From an uncultured Arsenicibacter sp. (GTDB lineage Bacteria; Bacteroidota; Bacteroidia; Cytophagales; Spirosomataceae): DNA of 41,248 nt. How positions within the stretch are numbered: the first letter of the stretch is position 1; every line of letters starts with the position of its first letter. The notes beneath the pieces were generated by a model. That model worked only from the letters and a program-made list of their open reading frames with translations. It was not told where the DNA came from and ran no database searches. The DNA lies in assembly GCF_945952095.1 (NCBI RefSeq), contig NZ_CAMFHL010000044.1:1-41248 (forward strand), read 5' to 3'. A program made the position numbers and the translations under genes. Below, piece by piece: positions 33,355 to 41,248 of this stretch.

Positions 33355-34263
33355 TCCCAGTCCGAACAGAATCACAAACAGCAGCGTCGATAACGCCAGC
33401 TGACCCAGCCGCGGGTTCAGGCTGCCGGCCTGGCTATGATTCGCGATGGCACGGCCGTTGATAATGAACAACGGAAACGACAGCACATACAGGTAGCCAA
33501 TCGCCGGAGCGCCCGACAGCACCGAATATGCCAGCGCCATAATCATGCCGCCCAGCAGCAGAAACCAGTGGTACTGAATGGCACGGGCGCGGCCCAACCG
33601 CACCGGAATCGAATTCTTGCCGGTTTTGGCGTCTGTTTCGATGTCACGAATATTGTTGATATTCAGTACGCCCGTGGCAAAAAAGCCTACACTGCTGGCA
33701 GGCAGCAGCAAGGTAGCGGCAAACGACATAGTTTGCAGATAATACGTGCCCATCACGCCGACCCAGCCGAAAAAGATCAGCACGGCAATATCCCCGAAAC
33801 CGGCATAGCCGTACGGACGTTTGCCGTTGGTATAGGCGATGGCGGCGGCGATACACAGTACCCCGAGCACCAGAAAAATCCAGAATGTATAGGAAGTACC
33901 GGTGGTATCAGACGTGGTAATGGCCGGTTGCGACGTTGCTTCGATCAGCAGCCAGATGCCGGTAATGAGCGACAGGGCTGATGTCACCACGATACCTTTA
34001 AACATGGCTTCCTTCGTGATCAGACCGGTGGCCACGGCGCGGCGCGGACCTACGCGTTCAGCGGTATCCTTGCCTGATATCGCATCGCCGTAGTCGTTGG
34101 CGAAGTTAGACAGAATTTGCAGGAAGATGGTCGTCAGGGACGCCAGCAGGGTGATTGTCCAGCTGAACTGGCCGGCGGCAGCGGCTAAAAAACTGCCTAA
34201 GATAATGCTGGCCAGTGCCAGCGGGAGAGTGCGCGGACGGGCCGCAGCAAGCCAACTTTTCAT
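33343..34263 (-). CDS. menA: 1,4-dihydroxy-2-naphthoate polyprenyltransferase MenA
   Basis: 306 aa UbiA-superfamily membrane enzyme with eight or nine hydrophobic segments. It prenylates 1,4-dihydroxy-2-naphthoate in menaquinone synthesis. The first Asp-rich motif is NFANDYGDAISGKDTAERVG (N56, D57, D60, D66), typical of MenA rather than UbiA, and the second is NNIRDIETDAKTGKNSIPVR. The N-terminus AAARPRTLPLALASIILG also fits MenA. Menaquinone is the expected quinone in Bacteroidota. The last three codons and stop lie in a palindrome. The upstream glutathione peroxidase gene is separated by an inverted repeat, so menA probably has its own promoter. Confidence 0.95.
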   Translation of the reverse strand: MKSWLAAARPRTLPLALASIILGSFLAAAAGQFSWTITLLASLTTIFLQILSNFANDYGDAISGKDTAERVGPRRAVATGLITKEAMFKGIVVTSALSLITGIWLLIEATSQPAITTSDTTGTSYTFWIFLVLGVLCIAAAIAYTNGKRPYGYAGFGDIAVLIFFGWVGVMGTYYLQTMSFAATLLLPASSVGFFATGVLNINNIRDIETDAKTGKNSIPVRLGRARAIQYHWFLLLGGMIMALAYSVLSGAPAIGYLYVLSFPLFIINGRAIANHSQAGSLNPRLGQLALSTLLFVILFGLGQVL

Positions 34264-34277
34264 ACAGGTCTCAAAAA

Positions 34278-34328
34278 TGAATGAGTGAATTACACAATCA
34301 TTTGCTGATTCTGCAATTCACTCATTCA
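34278..34328 (-). terminator. Inverted repeat after the glutathione peroxidase gene, probable terminator
   Basis: Arms of about 17 bp (TGAATGAGTGAATT and complement AATTCACTCATTCA, with one mismatch just inside) flank an 18-nt loop. It sits downstream of the argS-peroxidase pair and upstream of menA on the same strand. There is no strong T run, so it could also be a dispersed repeat. Confidence 0.55.
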
Positions 34329-34345
34329 AACAAGCTTAAAAAAAT

Positions 34346-34972
34346 CTATTCCAGACCAACTGCTTTCAGAAATTCCGGCGCTGTAGGTTTCACGGCCGAG
34401 GCAAAGAAATGGGTCACCTGACCTTTTTCGTTTACTACATACTTGCAGAAGTTCCACTTAGGTGCCTGGTCATTCCAGCCGTTCTGGTCTTTTTTCGACA
34501 GCCACTGATACAGCGGGTGCTGGTTTTCGCCAACCACGTCGATTTTCTCAAACATCGGGAACGTTACCCCGTAGTTTTTCTGGCAGAACGAAGCGATTTC
34601 CTGATTACTGCCTGATTCCTGGTTGCCAAAGTTATTGGCCGGAAAGCCCAGCACCACTACTTTGTCGCCGTGCTCTTTGTAGAATTTCTCCCAGTCGGCG
34701 TACTGTGGCGTGTAACCGCAGGCTGAAGCTGTGTTGAGCAACACCACTTTTTTGCCTTTGAACTTATCCAGATTGACCGATTTGCCCTCCAGCGACTTCA
34801 TCGTGAAATCGTACAGGGATTTTGTACCAGCATAGTCCATAGTTGCAGGAGCCGTGTAAACGGCGCTTTTGTTGCTGAAAATGTGTTTGATGATACGGCT
34901 TACCGACATGAAACTAGAAAGGGTAACGATGACCGCCAGTGTAGCGATGGTTAATAGAACGGGCTTTTTCAT
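34346..34972 (-). CDS. Glutathione peroxidase family protein with N-terminal membrane anchor
   Basis: 208 aa. A hydrophobic N-terminal segment (about residues 4-25) makes it exported or membrane-anchored, unlike the usual ~160 aa cytoplasmic form. The catalytic Cys85 lies in LLNTASACGYTPQYADW. The other members of the catalytic tetrad are in VVLGFPANNFGNQESGSNQE (Gln) and APKWNFCKYVV (Trp-Asn). Non-selenium members mostly use thioredoxin, not glutathione, to reduce peroxides. It lies 9 bp after argS, so the two are co-transcribed. Confidence 0.93.
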   Translation of the reverse strand: MKKPVLLTIATLAVIVTLSSFMSVSRIIKHIFSNKSAVYTAPATMDYAGTKSLYDFTMKSLEGKSVNLDKFKGKKVVLLNTASACGYTPQYADWEKFYKEHGDKVVVLGFPANNFGNQESGSNQEIASFCQKNYGVTFPMFEKIDVVGENQHPLYQWLSKKDQNGWNDQAPKWNFCKYVVNEKGQVTHFFASAVKPTAPEFLKAVGLE

Positions 34973-34981
34973 TGGTTTGGT

Positions 34982-36781
34982 TTACATTTTGTCAGGTACT
35001 TCAATGCCTAATAACGACATAACCTTACGAATGGTTTGACCGACTGCCTGAGAAATTGCAAGGCGAATCTGAGCTTTTTGTACGTCGGGTTCCTGCAGGA
35101 TCGACACCTCGGCATAGAACTGGTTATACGTCTTCGCCAGATCATAGGCAAACTGGGCCAGCTGCGAGGGCGCATAGGCCGCTCCGGCATCGGCAATCCG
35201 CTGCGGATACTGGCTCAGCAGGTAGATCAGCTGCTGCTCAAGTTCGTGTAACTGAACACGTTCCGGAATCGCAATCCGGGTTAATTCTCCGGTCAGCAAA
35301 CCGTTCTGTATTGCCTTGGCCTCTACCGATTTGGTCCGTGTATGGGTATACTGAATAAACGGCCCGGTATGGCCATGCACGTCAACCGACTCGGCAGGGT
35401 TAAACATCATCCGTTTCTGCGGATCTACCTTCAGCAGGTAATATTTCAGTGCGCCCAGGCCAATCATCCGGAACAGGGCATCGCGCTGGCTCTCCGACAT
35501 GTCGTCGTACCGGCTTTTGGCGGCTTGCTCGGCGGCTTCAGAGGCGGCGTTGGTCACTTCGCGGATCAGGTCATCGGCATCAACAACGGTGCCTTCCCGC
35601 GATTTCATTTTCCCGCTTGGCAGGTCGACCATGCCGTACGACAGGTGGTAGCAGCCCGGCGCGTAGGAACGGCCCAGCCGCTTCAGGATCGCAAACAGTA
35701 CGTTAAAGTGGTAATCCTGCTCGTTGCCTACCACCCAGACCATGCGGTTGGTGCCGAAGTCCTGAAACTTAATATCGGTCGTGCCCAGATCCTGGGTCAT
35801 GTACACCGATGTGCCGTCAGACCGGAGTACCAGTTTCTGGTCGAGGCCTTCGCTGGTGAGGTCAATCCAGACCGAGTTGTCATCTTTACGGTAGAAAACG
35901 CCTTTTTCCAGCCCTTCCTCCACGACATCCTTGCCGAGCAGGTACGTGTTTGATTCGTAATAGGTTTTATCGAAGCTGACCCCGATTTTGCGGTAGGTTT
36001 CGTCGAAGCCGGCAAACACCCACTCGTTCATCTGTTTCCAGAGCGAAACCGTAGCGTCGTCGCCCTGTTCCCACTTCCGGAGCATTTCCTGGGCTTCCTG
36101 CATCAGCGGGGCTTTTTTCTCGGCCACTTCCTTGTCCATGCCACCGGCAACCAGCTGTTCTATCTCAGCCTTGTAAGCCTTGTCGAACAGGACATAATAT
36201 TTGCCGATAAAGTGGTCGCCTTTCATCCCGGCCGATTCCGGGGTTTCGCCGTTGCTGAATTTCTGGTAAGCCAGCATCGACTTACAGATGTGAATTCCCC
36301 GGTCGTTGACCAGACATGCTTTTACGACATCATAGCCATTCGCTTCCAGAATCCGGCTGACCGAATCGCCGAGGAAGTTGTTGCGGAGGTGGCCGAGGTG
36401 AAGCGGCTTGTTGGTATTCGGTGAAGAGAACTCAACCATCACCGATTCGTCTTTCTTCGGTAGGGTACCGAATGTCGGGTTACCCAGAATGCTGTTCAGC
36501 ACGTTCAGCCACACGGCATCGTCAATGCTCAGGTTCAGAAAGCCCTGCACAGCATTGAAGACGCTGACGACCGGCGAGTTTTCCTGAAGCCATGCGCCGA
36601 TTTCCTGCCCGATTACGTGCGGTGGTTTGCGGAGGGCTTTGGTAAGCGGGAAGGTTACGAACGTATAGAGTCCTTCAAATTCTTTTTTGGTCGGTTGCAG
36701 CGTTACCTCGTCGATGGTAGTGCCATACAAGGTGCTGATGGCTTGTTGAATATCCTGTTTAAGCTGGTCCTGAATGTCCAT
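34982..36781 (-). CDS. argS: Arginyl-tRNA synthetase
   Basis: 599 aa class I aminoacyl-tRNA synthetase. The order is the Add-1 N-terminal tRNA-binding domain (about 1-105), the catalytic core with VEFSSPNTNKPLHLGHLRNN (HIGH motif H128-L-G-H131), the KMSKS-like loop seen as SGKMKSREGTVVDADDL, and the C-terminal DALR anticodon-binding domain (starting near QYTHTRTKSVEAKAI). The end, VMSLLGIEVPDKM, is typical. The glutathione peroxidase gene follows after 9 bp. A good promoter box lies 42 bp upstream. Confidence 0.97.
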   Translation of the reverse strand: MDIQDQLKQDIQQAISTLYGTTIDEVTLQPTKKEFEGLYTFVTFPLTKALRKPPHVIGQEIGAWLQENSPVVSVFNAVQGFLNLSIDDAVWLNVLNSILGNPTFGTLPKKDESVMVEFSSPNTNKPLHLGHLRNNFLGDSVSRILEANGYDVVKACLVNDRGIHICKSMLAYQKFSNGETPESAGMKGDHFIGKYYVLFDKAYKAEIEQLVAGGMDKEVAEKKAPLMQEAQEMLRKWEQGDDATVSLWKQMNEWVFAGFDETYRKIGVSFDKTYYESNTYLLGKDVVEEGLEKGVFYRKDDNSVWIDLTSEGLDQKLVLRSDGTSVYMTQDLGTTDIKFQDFGTNRMVWVVGNEQDYHFNVLFAILKRLGRSYAPGCYHLSYGMVDLPSGKMKSREGTVVDADDLIREVTNAASEAAEQAAKSRYDDMSESQRDALFRMIGLGALKYYLLKVDPQKRMMFNPAESVDVHGHTGPFIQYTHTRTKSVEAKAIQNGLLTGELTRIAIPERVQLHELEQQLIYLLSQYPQRIADAGAAYAPSQLAQFAYDLAKTYNQFYAEVSILQEPDVQKAQIRLAISQAVGQTIRKVMSLLGIEVPDKM

Positions 36782-37105
36782 TTACATCATCTACCGCTTC
36801 AGCGGTGGTATTTTTATGGGCGCAAAAGTACTAAGCTTTCTCCGGTTTTCGTCCGGCAGGGATTCAGAATGTTGTAGCAGGGCGGGATAGGTAGATTATG
36901 CCGGGAGCCGGACTATAACCGTTTGCATGAGTATTTGCCGGCACCCTGTTCGAATGATAATGAATGGGATAGGCTTTGATCTCCCTGCCAAAACCATCAG
37001 CCCATTTAATCGGTTATCCGCTTAGACACACCAAAACCGTCAGCTACAGGAGGGCTGACTGGTAGAAAAACGGTAACTTAAGCCTTTTAGTCAAAAAACA
37101 ATTGT
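36782..37105. other. Intergenic region between divergent genes
   Basis: 324 bp between argS and the unknown exported protein. It holds the argS promoter box (36823-36830) and a small hairpin GTCAGC...GCTGAC near 37040-37060. No coding frame or RNA gene was recognised. Confidence 0.6.
36823..36830 (-). promoter_or_regulatory. argS promoter -7 box TACTTTTG
   Basis: Perfect TAnnTTTG match on the minus strand, 42 bp upstream of the argS ATG. No clear -33 TTG was found. Confidence 0.55.
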
Positions 37106-38665
37106 ATGCTTCAACGTCTCCTTTTCGGTATCGGTTTACTGGGTTGTTGCCTGGCGCAGCCTGTCTGGGCCCAGTTTGAACAGGCCAAACGGATCGAAAT
37201 TGTCCCGGATGAAAATCAGGATGAGACGTTTGATATGACACCCTTGCAGGAACGGGGGGCGTTGCTGACTGTCCGCCGCAGTGGCTATTACGCCGCCTCA
37301 TCCATGCAGTTCCGGTTTATCCGCTACACTACCGATCTGAAAGAGCAATGGGCGGTTGACTACAAACCGGACTATAAATACAATGCCGTTACCTCGTTCC
37401 ACAATGCGGAATACATGTACTGGCTGTTCCACGAATCCGACTCGGAACGTTACCTGTTTTTCCGGATAAATCTGGAAGACGGCATCACCGAAACGTTTGA
37501 AGGAGAATTGTTATACGGCCTTACTGTACAGCAGTTTAAGGTGCTGAACGGACAGGCCTATATCGGCGGTTACCATCGGGAACGGCCGGTAATTCTGTCG
37601 TTTTCGTTTTTTGACAAAACCATGAAAGTGCTGCCCGGCCTGTATTCAAACCATCAGGAAATCAGCAGCCTTGAAATTGACGAAGCGCGGCGGGAGGTGC
37701 ATGTGCTGGTTCACACGATGCGGAAAAAATGCCAGTTTTCGCTGCGGTCCTATAATTACGAAAGCAAACCGCTGCGTACTGTGGAGTTCGACGGCGCTGA
37801 GCGCAGCCTGATCTCGGGAAAACTGGTTCGCATCAATGAGCAGGAGCAGGTACTGATCGGCAACTATTCAACGGATTGTACGCCTTACTCGCAGGGCGTA
37901 TATGTTACCCGTGTGCATGGCGCCGACAATGGTCCTGCCAATCCGGATAACATTCAGTTTATCGAATTTTCGCAGTTAAAGAATTTCTTTAACTACCTGA
38001 AACCGCGCCGGCAGGAAAAGCTGATTGCCAAAATTCTGAAGCGCAAGGAAACCGGCAAAGACTTTAAATTCCGTTACCGGCTGCTGGTCCATGATGCGAT
38101 GCTGACCAGCGACGGGCTGGTACTGCTGGCCGAAGTATATTATCCGCAGTACCGGGGAACCGCCTTGCCGTATACCGGTAATGTTACCCGCAGTGCCGAC
38201 CGCTATTACGAAGGGTACCGGTACACGCACGCCTTTGTGTGTGGGTTTGACCGGCAGGGTAATCTGTTGTGGGACAACTGCCTGCCGATTGAGGATCTGG
38301 AAAGCAGCGAGCTGACGGAGAAAGTGCAGGTCTCACAGCGGGATGACAAACTGGTACTGGCCTACCCGAATAAAGACAAAATCCATACTGAAGTGATTCA
38401 GGGAGCCAATACCCTGAAGGAGCGGGAAAATTTTTCGCTCAAGGATATGTATAAAAAAGGCGAACTGTTACAGTCGGATCATGAGAACATCATGGCCTGG
38501 TACGGGCAGTATTTTCTGGCCTGCGGCATGCAGAAATTCTCGTCGAGCCACGACGGAACGGGTAAAGAGGTTTATTATATCAACAAAATGACCTACCAGC
38601 TCAGCGACCTGAAGAAGGTAACCGAGACCTCAACGCGAAACCCCTCAGCGCGCCGTTACGAATAA
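37106..38665 (+). CDS. Exported protein of unknown function, probable beta-propeller
   Basis: 519 aa. The signal peptide is clear (MLQRLLFGIGLLGCCLAQPV, cleavage near VWAQ). I do not recognise the family. The mature protein is rich in repeated beta-strand patterns with aromatic ends (YNAVTSFHNAEYMYWLF, RYLFFRINLEDG, QQFKVLNGQAYIGGY, RPVILSFSFFDKTMKVL, REVHVLVHTMRKKC), about 50-60 residues apart, which suggests a propeller. The segment around 270-300 is basic (KPRRQEKLIAKILKRKETGK). There is no lipobox and no T9SS tail, so it is probably periplasmic or loosely surface-bound. It is transcribed alone; a REP element follows the stop. Confidence 0.8.
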   Translation: MLQRLLFGIGLLGCCLAQPVWAQFEQAKRIEIVPDENQDETFDMTPLQERGALLTVRRSGYYAASSMQFRFIRYTTDLKEQWAVDYKPDYKYNAVTSFHNAEYMYWLFHESDSERYLFFRINLEDGITETFEGELLYGLTVQQFKVLNGQAYIGGYHRERPVILSFSFFDKTMKVLPGLYSNHQEISSLEIDEARREVHVLVHTMRKKCQFSLRSYNYESKPLRTVEFDGAERSLISGKLVRINEQEQVLIGNYSTDCTPYSQGVYVTRVHGADNGPANPDNIQFIEFSQLKNFFNYLKPRRQEKLIAKILKRKETGKDFKFRYRLLVHDAMLTSDGLVLLAEVYYPQYRGTALPYTGNVTRSADRYYEGYRYTHAFVCGFDRQGNLLWDNCLPIEDLESSELTEKVQVSQRDDKLVLAYPNKDKIHTEVIQGANTLKERENFSLKDMYKKGELLQSDHENIMAWYGQYFLACGMQKFSSSHDGTGKEVYYINKMTYQLSDLKKVTETSTRNPSARRYE

Positions 38666-38680
38666 AATCGGCGTAACACC

Positions 38681-38727
38681 TTGCGTCTCTTTTTGCAGCA
38701 CTGAGACGCAAAATATTGCGTCTCTAC
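38681..38727 (-). repeat. REP-like element of a second family, with a partial inverted partner
   Basis: The minus strand from 38727 reads GTAG, then AGACGCAA-TATT-TTGCGTCTC (38703-38727). A partial inverted partner TTGCGTCTCT lies at 38681-38690, so this looks like a decayed REPIN. The GTAG head supplies the TAG stop codon of the DUF2905 gene. Its core differs from that of the 24223 element. Confidence 0.75.
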
Positions 38728-38948
38728 AGGAATTTACGGATCAGGGTAATAACCAGATTCAAAACAACACTGACAACGATGCAGGTGACGATGGGGAAGT
38801 AAAAGCCGCCGTTTTTGCCTTCAATCCGGATGTCGCCGGGCAAGTGCCCCAGCCACCTCAGTTTATCCCCGAAAAAATAAATAAGCGCGCCAACGGCCAC
38901 AATCGCAAGGCCGATGTAGATGATGTATTTGCCGGAAGCAGGATTCAT
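38724..38948 (-). CDS. DUF2905 small membrane protein
   Basis: 74 aa with two transmembrane segments (about residues 8-26 and 50-70) joined by the family signature LGHLPGDIRIEGKNGGFYFP. This matches DUF2905, a small widespread membrane protein of unknown role. The stop codon TAG is part of a REP element (CTG-TAG-AGACG), so the present C-terminus RKFL may reflect where the element sits. The start is very close to its promoter box. Confidence 0.88.
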   Translation of the reverse strand: MNPASGKYIIYIGLAIVAVGALIYFFGDKLRWLGHLPGDIRIEGKNGGFYFPIVTCIVVSVVLNLVITLIRKFL

Positions 38949-38952
38949 AGGA

Positions 38953-38985
38953 CAAAGATAACCGGATCCGGCGTTCAGGCTGCAA
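38953..38985 (-). promoter_or_regulatory. DUF2905 promoter (-33 TTG, -7 TATCTTTG), likely leaderless
   Basis: The minus strand has TTG at 38983-38985 and TATCTTTG at 38953-38960 with 22 bp between them. The -7 box ends only 4 bp before the ATG, so transcription should begin at or next to the start codon. Confidence 0.6.
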
Positions 38986-39042
38986 CTCCGTAAATCATGC
39001 TATAGGCTGACGCTAGTCATGAGAGCCGCAGGCAGGTTGATC

Positions 39043-39050
39043 TACTTTTG
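39043..39050 (+). promoter_or_regulatory. Putative promoter -7 box TACTTTTG for the universal stress gene
   Basis: Perfect TAnnTTTG match ending 23 bp before the ATG at 39074; no clear -33 element. Confidence 0.5.
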
Positions 39051-39073
39051 ATTAACCAAATTCCTTGTGCCCC

Positions 39074-39892
39074 ATGAAAACTATTCTTTTTGCTACAGAC
39101 TTTTCGGAGGCCTCAGAAAATGCCTCGATGATTGCCATGCAGATGGCGGCTCAGCTCAACGCACGGCTGGTGCTTTTTCATGCGTATCAGCCCTGGCTGT
39201 TCAAAACCGATTTTCCGGTAAAAGGCACCCTGAACCCCGAACTCCAGCGGCTGGAGGCCATGCGCAATCTGGCACGGCTGCGTCGGAAACTGGCTAAATC
39301 GTCGAATACAAAGGTAATGGCAGAAGTGGTTGCCCGTGAAGGCCTGACGCTCGACGTATTACAGGAGATCGTGAACGAATGTAAGCCGGATGTACTGGTG
39401 ATGAGCACCGCCGGCGACGCGCCGCAGGCATCGCGGCTGTTTGGCAGCCTCACAACCGCCATGATCGCCCGAACCACCGTACCGATGCTGCTGGTTCCGC
39501 CAACGATTTCAACGCTGCATATCAGACAACTGACCCTCGCCCTTGACCTGACTAAAACGGTGGACGCCGTGGCGCTCGACAGTGTTGCCCGGTTTGCGCT
39601 GGCCTTTGAGGCTGCGGTAGATATGGTCTGCATTACCGCGAACCCCGAAGACCCGGCTTTGCGCAAGGCGGCCGAACACATACGCGAGCTGTTCCGGTTG
39701 GTGCCGCATACCATGAGTCTGATCAAAGGCGAGCACCTGACCGAAAAGTTGCAGCGGTTTATCGACGAGCATAAAACCGATATGCTGGTGATGCTGCCAC
39801 AGGCACATGGCTGGTTTGAACAACTCTTTACCGAAAGTAATACCCAACGCATGGCGCGTCAGTCGGATATACCGGTGCTGGCCGTCGTCTAA
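39074..39892 (+). CDS. Tandem-domain universal stress protein (UspA-UspA)
   Basis: 272 aa from ATG 39074. Two UspA folds are fused: residues about 1-143 (MKTILFATDFSEASENA to TTVPMLLVPP) and 150-272 (LTLALDLTKTVDAVALDS to SDIPVLAVV). The first domain has the nucleotide-loop pattern G-xx-x-G-9x-G-S (TAGDAPQASRLFGSLTTAMI), close to ATP-binding types; the second domain's loop (VMLPQAHGWFEQLFTES) is less canonical, so it may not bind ATP. The gene starts a pair with a small helical protein 11 bp downstream. Confidence 0.92.
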   Translation: MKTILFATDFSEASENASMIAMQMAAQLNARLVLFHAYQPWLFKTDFPVKGTLNPELQRLEAMRNLARLRRKLAKSSNTKVMAEVVAREGLTLDVLQEIVNECKPDVLVMSTAGDAPQASRLFGSLTTAMIARTTVPMLLVPPTISTLHIRQLTLALDLTKTVDAVALDSVARFALAFEAAVDMVCITANPEDPALRKAAEHIRELFRLVPHTMSLIKGEHLTEKLQRFIDEHKTDMLVMLPQAHGWFEQLFTESNTQRMARQSDIPVLAVV

Positions 39893-39903
39893 TCAATACA
39901 ACT

Positions 39904-40290
39904 ATGAAAACTGCCGTAAGTCAGCAAATCAGTGATTACCACCTGCTGCACCGGATCTGGCAAAGCGAGCTCCGGACCGCCGAACAGCAACTCGGCGTTT
40001 ACCGTGAACTGCTGGATTCCGTGAATGATCCGCAGGTTGCCCGCCAGAGTGCCCGGCTGGCCGATGAAATCGAGCACTACAAACGGCTCGTACCGGAAAT
40101 CCTGCACGAAATGCATGATGTGGATGTAGAAATGGTCGTGGCCATCCGGAATCAGGAGCGGATTGACCAGGAAACCCGGAAGGACCAGCGGTACCTGCAG
40201 GAAAAGATGGACGATTTCGACGCCGACTACCAGCGCTTCCGTCAGCAGATCCGCCGTTTTCTGGCCGAAACATTAATTCACCCGCTATGA
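39904..40290 (+). CDS. Small all-helical protein of unknown function
   Basis: 128 aa, no signal peptide or membrane segment. The sequence is highly charged and predicted by eye to be almost entirely helical with heptad-like spacing (RTAEQQLGVYRELLDSV; ARLADEIEHYKRLVPEIL; RYLQEKMDDFDADYQRF), so a coiled coil or four-helix bundle is likely. It is 11 bp downstream of the tandem UspA gene and is probably co-translated with it. I do not recognise the family. Confidence 0.75.
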   Translation: MKTAVSQQISDYHLLHRIWQSELRTAEQQLGVYRELLDSVNDPQVARQSARLADEIEHYKRLVPEILHEMHDVDVEMVVAIRNQERIDQETRKDQRYLQEKMDDFDADYQRFRQQIRRFLAETLIHPL

Positions 40291-40363
40291 CAGTGATCAT
40301 AACGCAGGCCGTATCCGGACTGTAGTTTCGCGGCAGATTTAGTAGCAATTACCCAGTTTTGAC

Positions 40364-41113
40364 ATGATTATACTTTGTTTTTTTCTCCTCCACTGGTATT
40401 TATCGGTGTTTATGCAAACGTTCTTTCTGCATCGGTATGCAGCCCACCAGATGTTTACTATGAGTAAGGGTTGGGAGAAGTTTTTCTATGTACTGACGTT
40501 TATTTCACAGGGTTCGTCGTTTCTGAGCCCCAGAGCTTATGGAATCATGCACCGGCTGCACCACGCCTATGCAGATACCGAAAAAGACCCGCATTCGCCG
40601 GATTACTCCGATAACCTGTTCGATATGATGTGGAAAACAAAAGGGTTTTACAATGATATCGTACACAACCGTGATCACATCGACCCTAAATTCAAAAAGG
40701 GCGTGCCGAACTGGGAGTTTATGGAGTGGCTGGGCGACCGCTGGTTTGTGCGGATTGCATGGGGAACGGCTTATGTGCTGTTTTATATCTACTTCGCTAC
40801 GTCGTGGTGGATGTTCCTGCTGCTGCCGTTCCATTTTCTTATGGGGCCGGTTCACGGCGCGATCATTAACTGGTATGCCCACCGCTATGGCTACACCAAT
40901 TTTAAGGTAGATGATACGGCAAAAAACCTGCTGCCGTTTGACTTCCTGATGATGGGCGAATCGTACCACAATAACCACCATAAATTCGGCGGACGGGCTA
41001 ATTTCGGAGGTTTCCGCTGGCACGAATTTGATCCGACCTATCCATTCCTGAAATTCCTGAATGGCCTGGGCGTCATCAAACTAAAATTGAATAACGACCT
41101 GAAATATATGTAG
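40364..41113 (+). CDS. Acyl-CoA/lipid fatty acid desaturase, membrane di-iron
   Basis: 249 aa. All three His boxes are present: HRYAAH (23-28), HRLHH (63-67) and YHNNHH (202-206), the last in GESYHNNHHKFGG. Hydrophobic segments lie around residues 1-20, 40-58 and 132-165. This pattern fits delta-9 stearoyl-CoA-type desaturases, which put a double bond into membrane fatty acids with a di-iron centre. It is shorter at the N-terminus than many members, but no better upstream start was seen. It is followed by a strong terminator. Confidence 0.93.
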   Translation: MIILCFFLLHWYLSVFMQTFFLHRYAAHQMFTMSKGWEKFFYVLTFISQGSSFLSPRAYGIMHRLHHAYADTEKDPHSPDYSDNLFDMMWKTKGFYNDIVHNRDHIDPKFKKGVPNWEFMEWLGDRWFVRIAWGTAYVLFYIYFATSWWMFLLLPFHFLMGPVHGAIINWYAHRYGYTNFKVDDTAKNLLPFDFLMMGESYHNNHHKFGGRANFGGFRWHEFDPTYPFLKFLNGLGVIKLKLNNDLKYM

Positions 41114-41167
41114 TCCGATTCCCTTGTGAGTGACCTTCCTCACAAATTTCATTACCAACTAACTACT

Positions 41168-41196
41168 AAAAAAAGCCGGAACTTCCGGCTTTTTTT
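41168..41196 (+). terminator. Rho-independent terminator of the desaturase gene
   Basis: Stem AAGCCGGAA / TTCCGGCTT with A run before and T run after, 55 bp past the stop codon. Confidence 0.85.
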
Positions 41197-41214
41197 GTTT
41201 TTGTTTTAGAGGCC

Positions 41215-41248
41215 GGACCTTCCTGGAAGTTTATAACTTCCAGGAAGG
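41215..41248. repeat. Second copy of the GGACCTTCCTGGAAGTT palindrome (cut by window end)
   Basis: Left arm 41215-41231, loop TAT, right arm from 41235 to the window edge. The arms are the same 17-bp sequence as the core of the palindrome at 33262-33320. Confidence 0.75.

Noticed and set aside
35342..35953. A 203-codon plus-strand frame opposite argS
   Set aside because: Shadow of the arginyl-tRNA synthetase frame; no domain or start signal.

Overview
The window looks like chromosomal DNA from a Bacteroidota bacterium of the order Cytophagales, most likely the Spirosoma/Spirosomataceae group. The reasons are a TamL-type lipoprotein assembly factor, a type IX secretion sorting domain, a CarboxypepD_reg/OMP_b-brl_3 outer membrane receptor, YHYH and YwqK lipoproteins, and Bacteroidota-type promoters (TAnnTTTG at -7) with no clear Shine-Dalgarno sequences. 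GC content looks moderate, about 50-55% by eye. No tRNA, rRNA, CRISPR array, prophage, transposase or integrase was seen. The genus is inferred from gene content only.

Layout. 1-5131 (minus): a truncated sigma-54 activator, miaB and tamL. 5134-10551 (plus): a TrmH-family rRNA/tRNA methyltransferase, fdhD, an exported metallo-beta-lactamase-fold protein and a YdeP-type molybdopterin oxidoreductase that probably uses FdhD for cofactor sulfuration. 10519-12495 (minus): a tight operon of three lipoproteins (YHYH, YwqK, SCO). 12759-16250 (plus): ileS. 16333-21229 (minus): an ECF sigma factor, a small membrane protein broken by two stop codons where an anti-sigma protein would be expected, a Spy-like periplasmic protein, a small PepSY-like protein and a large TonB-type receptor; the last three share Gly-rich stretches. 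21360-24226 (plus): a secreted orphan phosphatase N-terminal domain and a modular DUF11 surface protein. 24310-27692 (minus): a class V aminotransferase and an M13 metallopeptidase. 28041-33147 (plus): an APC permease, an LLM flavin monooxygenase and a secreted purple-acid-phosphatase-like protein with a T9SS tail. 33343-36781 (minus): menA, a glutathione peroxidase and argS. 37106-41113: an exported protein of unknown function, DUF2905 (minus), a UspA-UspA protein, a small helical protein and a fatty acid desaturase.

Most of the window is ordinary core genome. The points that stand out are: (1) an isoleucyl-tRNA synthetase whose HXGH signature reads GIHH, the altered motif linked to strong mupirocin resistance in IleRS2 enzymes; (2) the ECF operon with a nonsense-broken probable regulator; (3) REP/REPIN-like palindromes with a GTAG head whose TAG serves as the stop codon of the adjacent gene, seen for two different REP families, plus a third palindrome that encodes the end of menA; (4) the YHYH-YwqK-SCO lipoprotein operon, a possible copper-handling unit.
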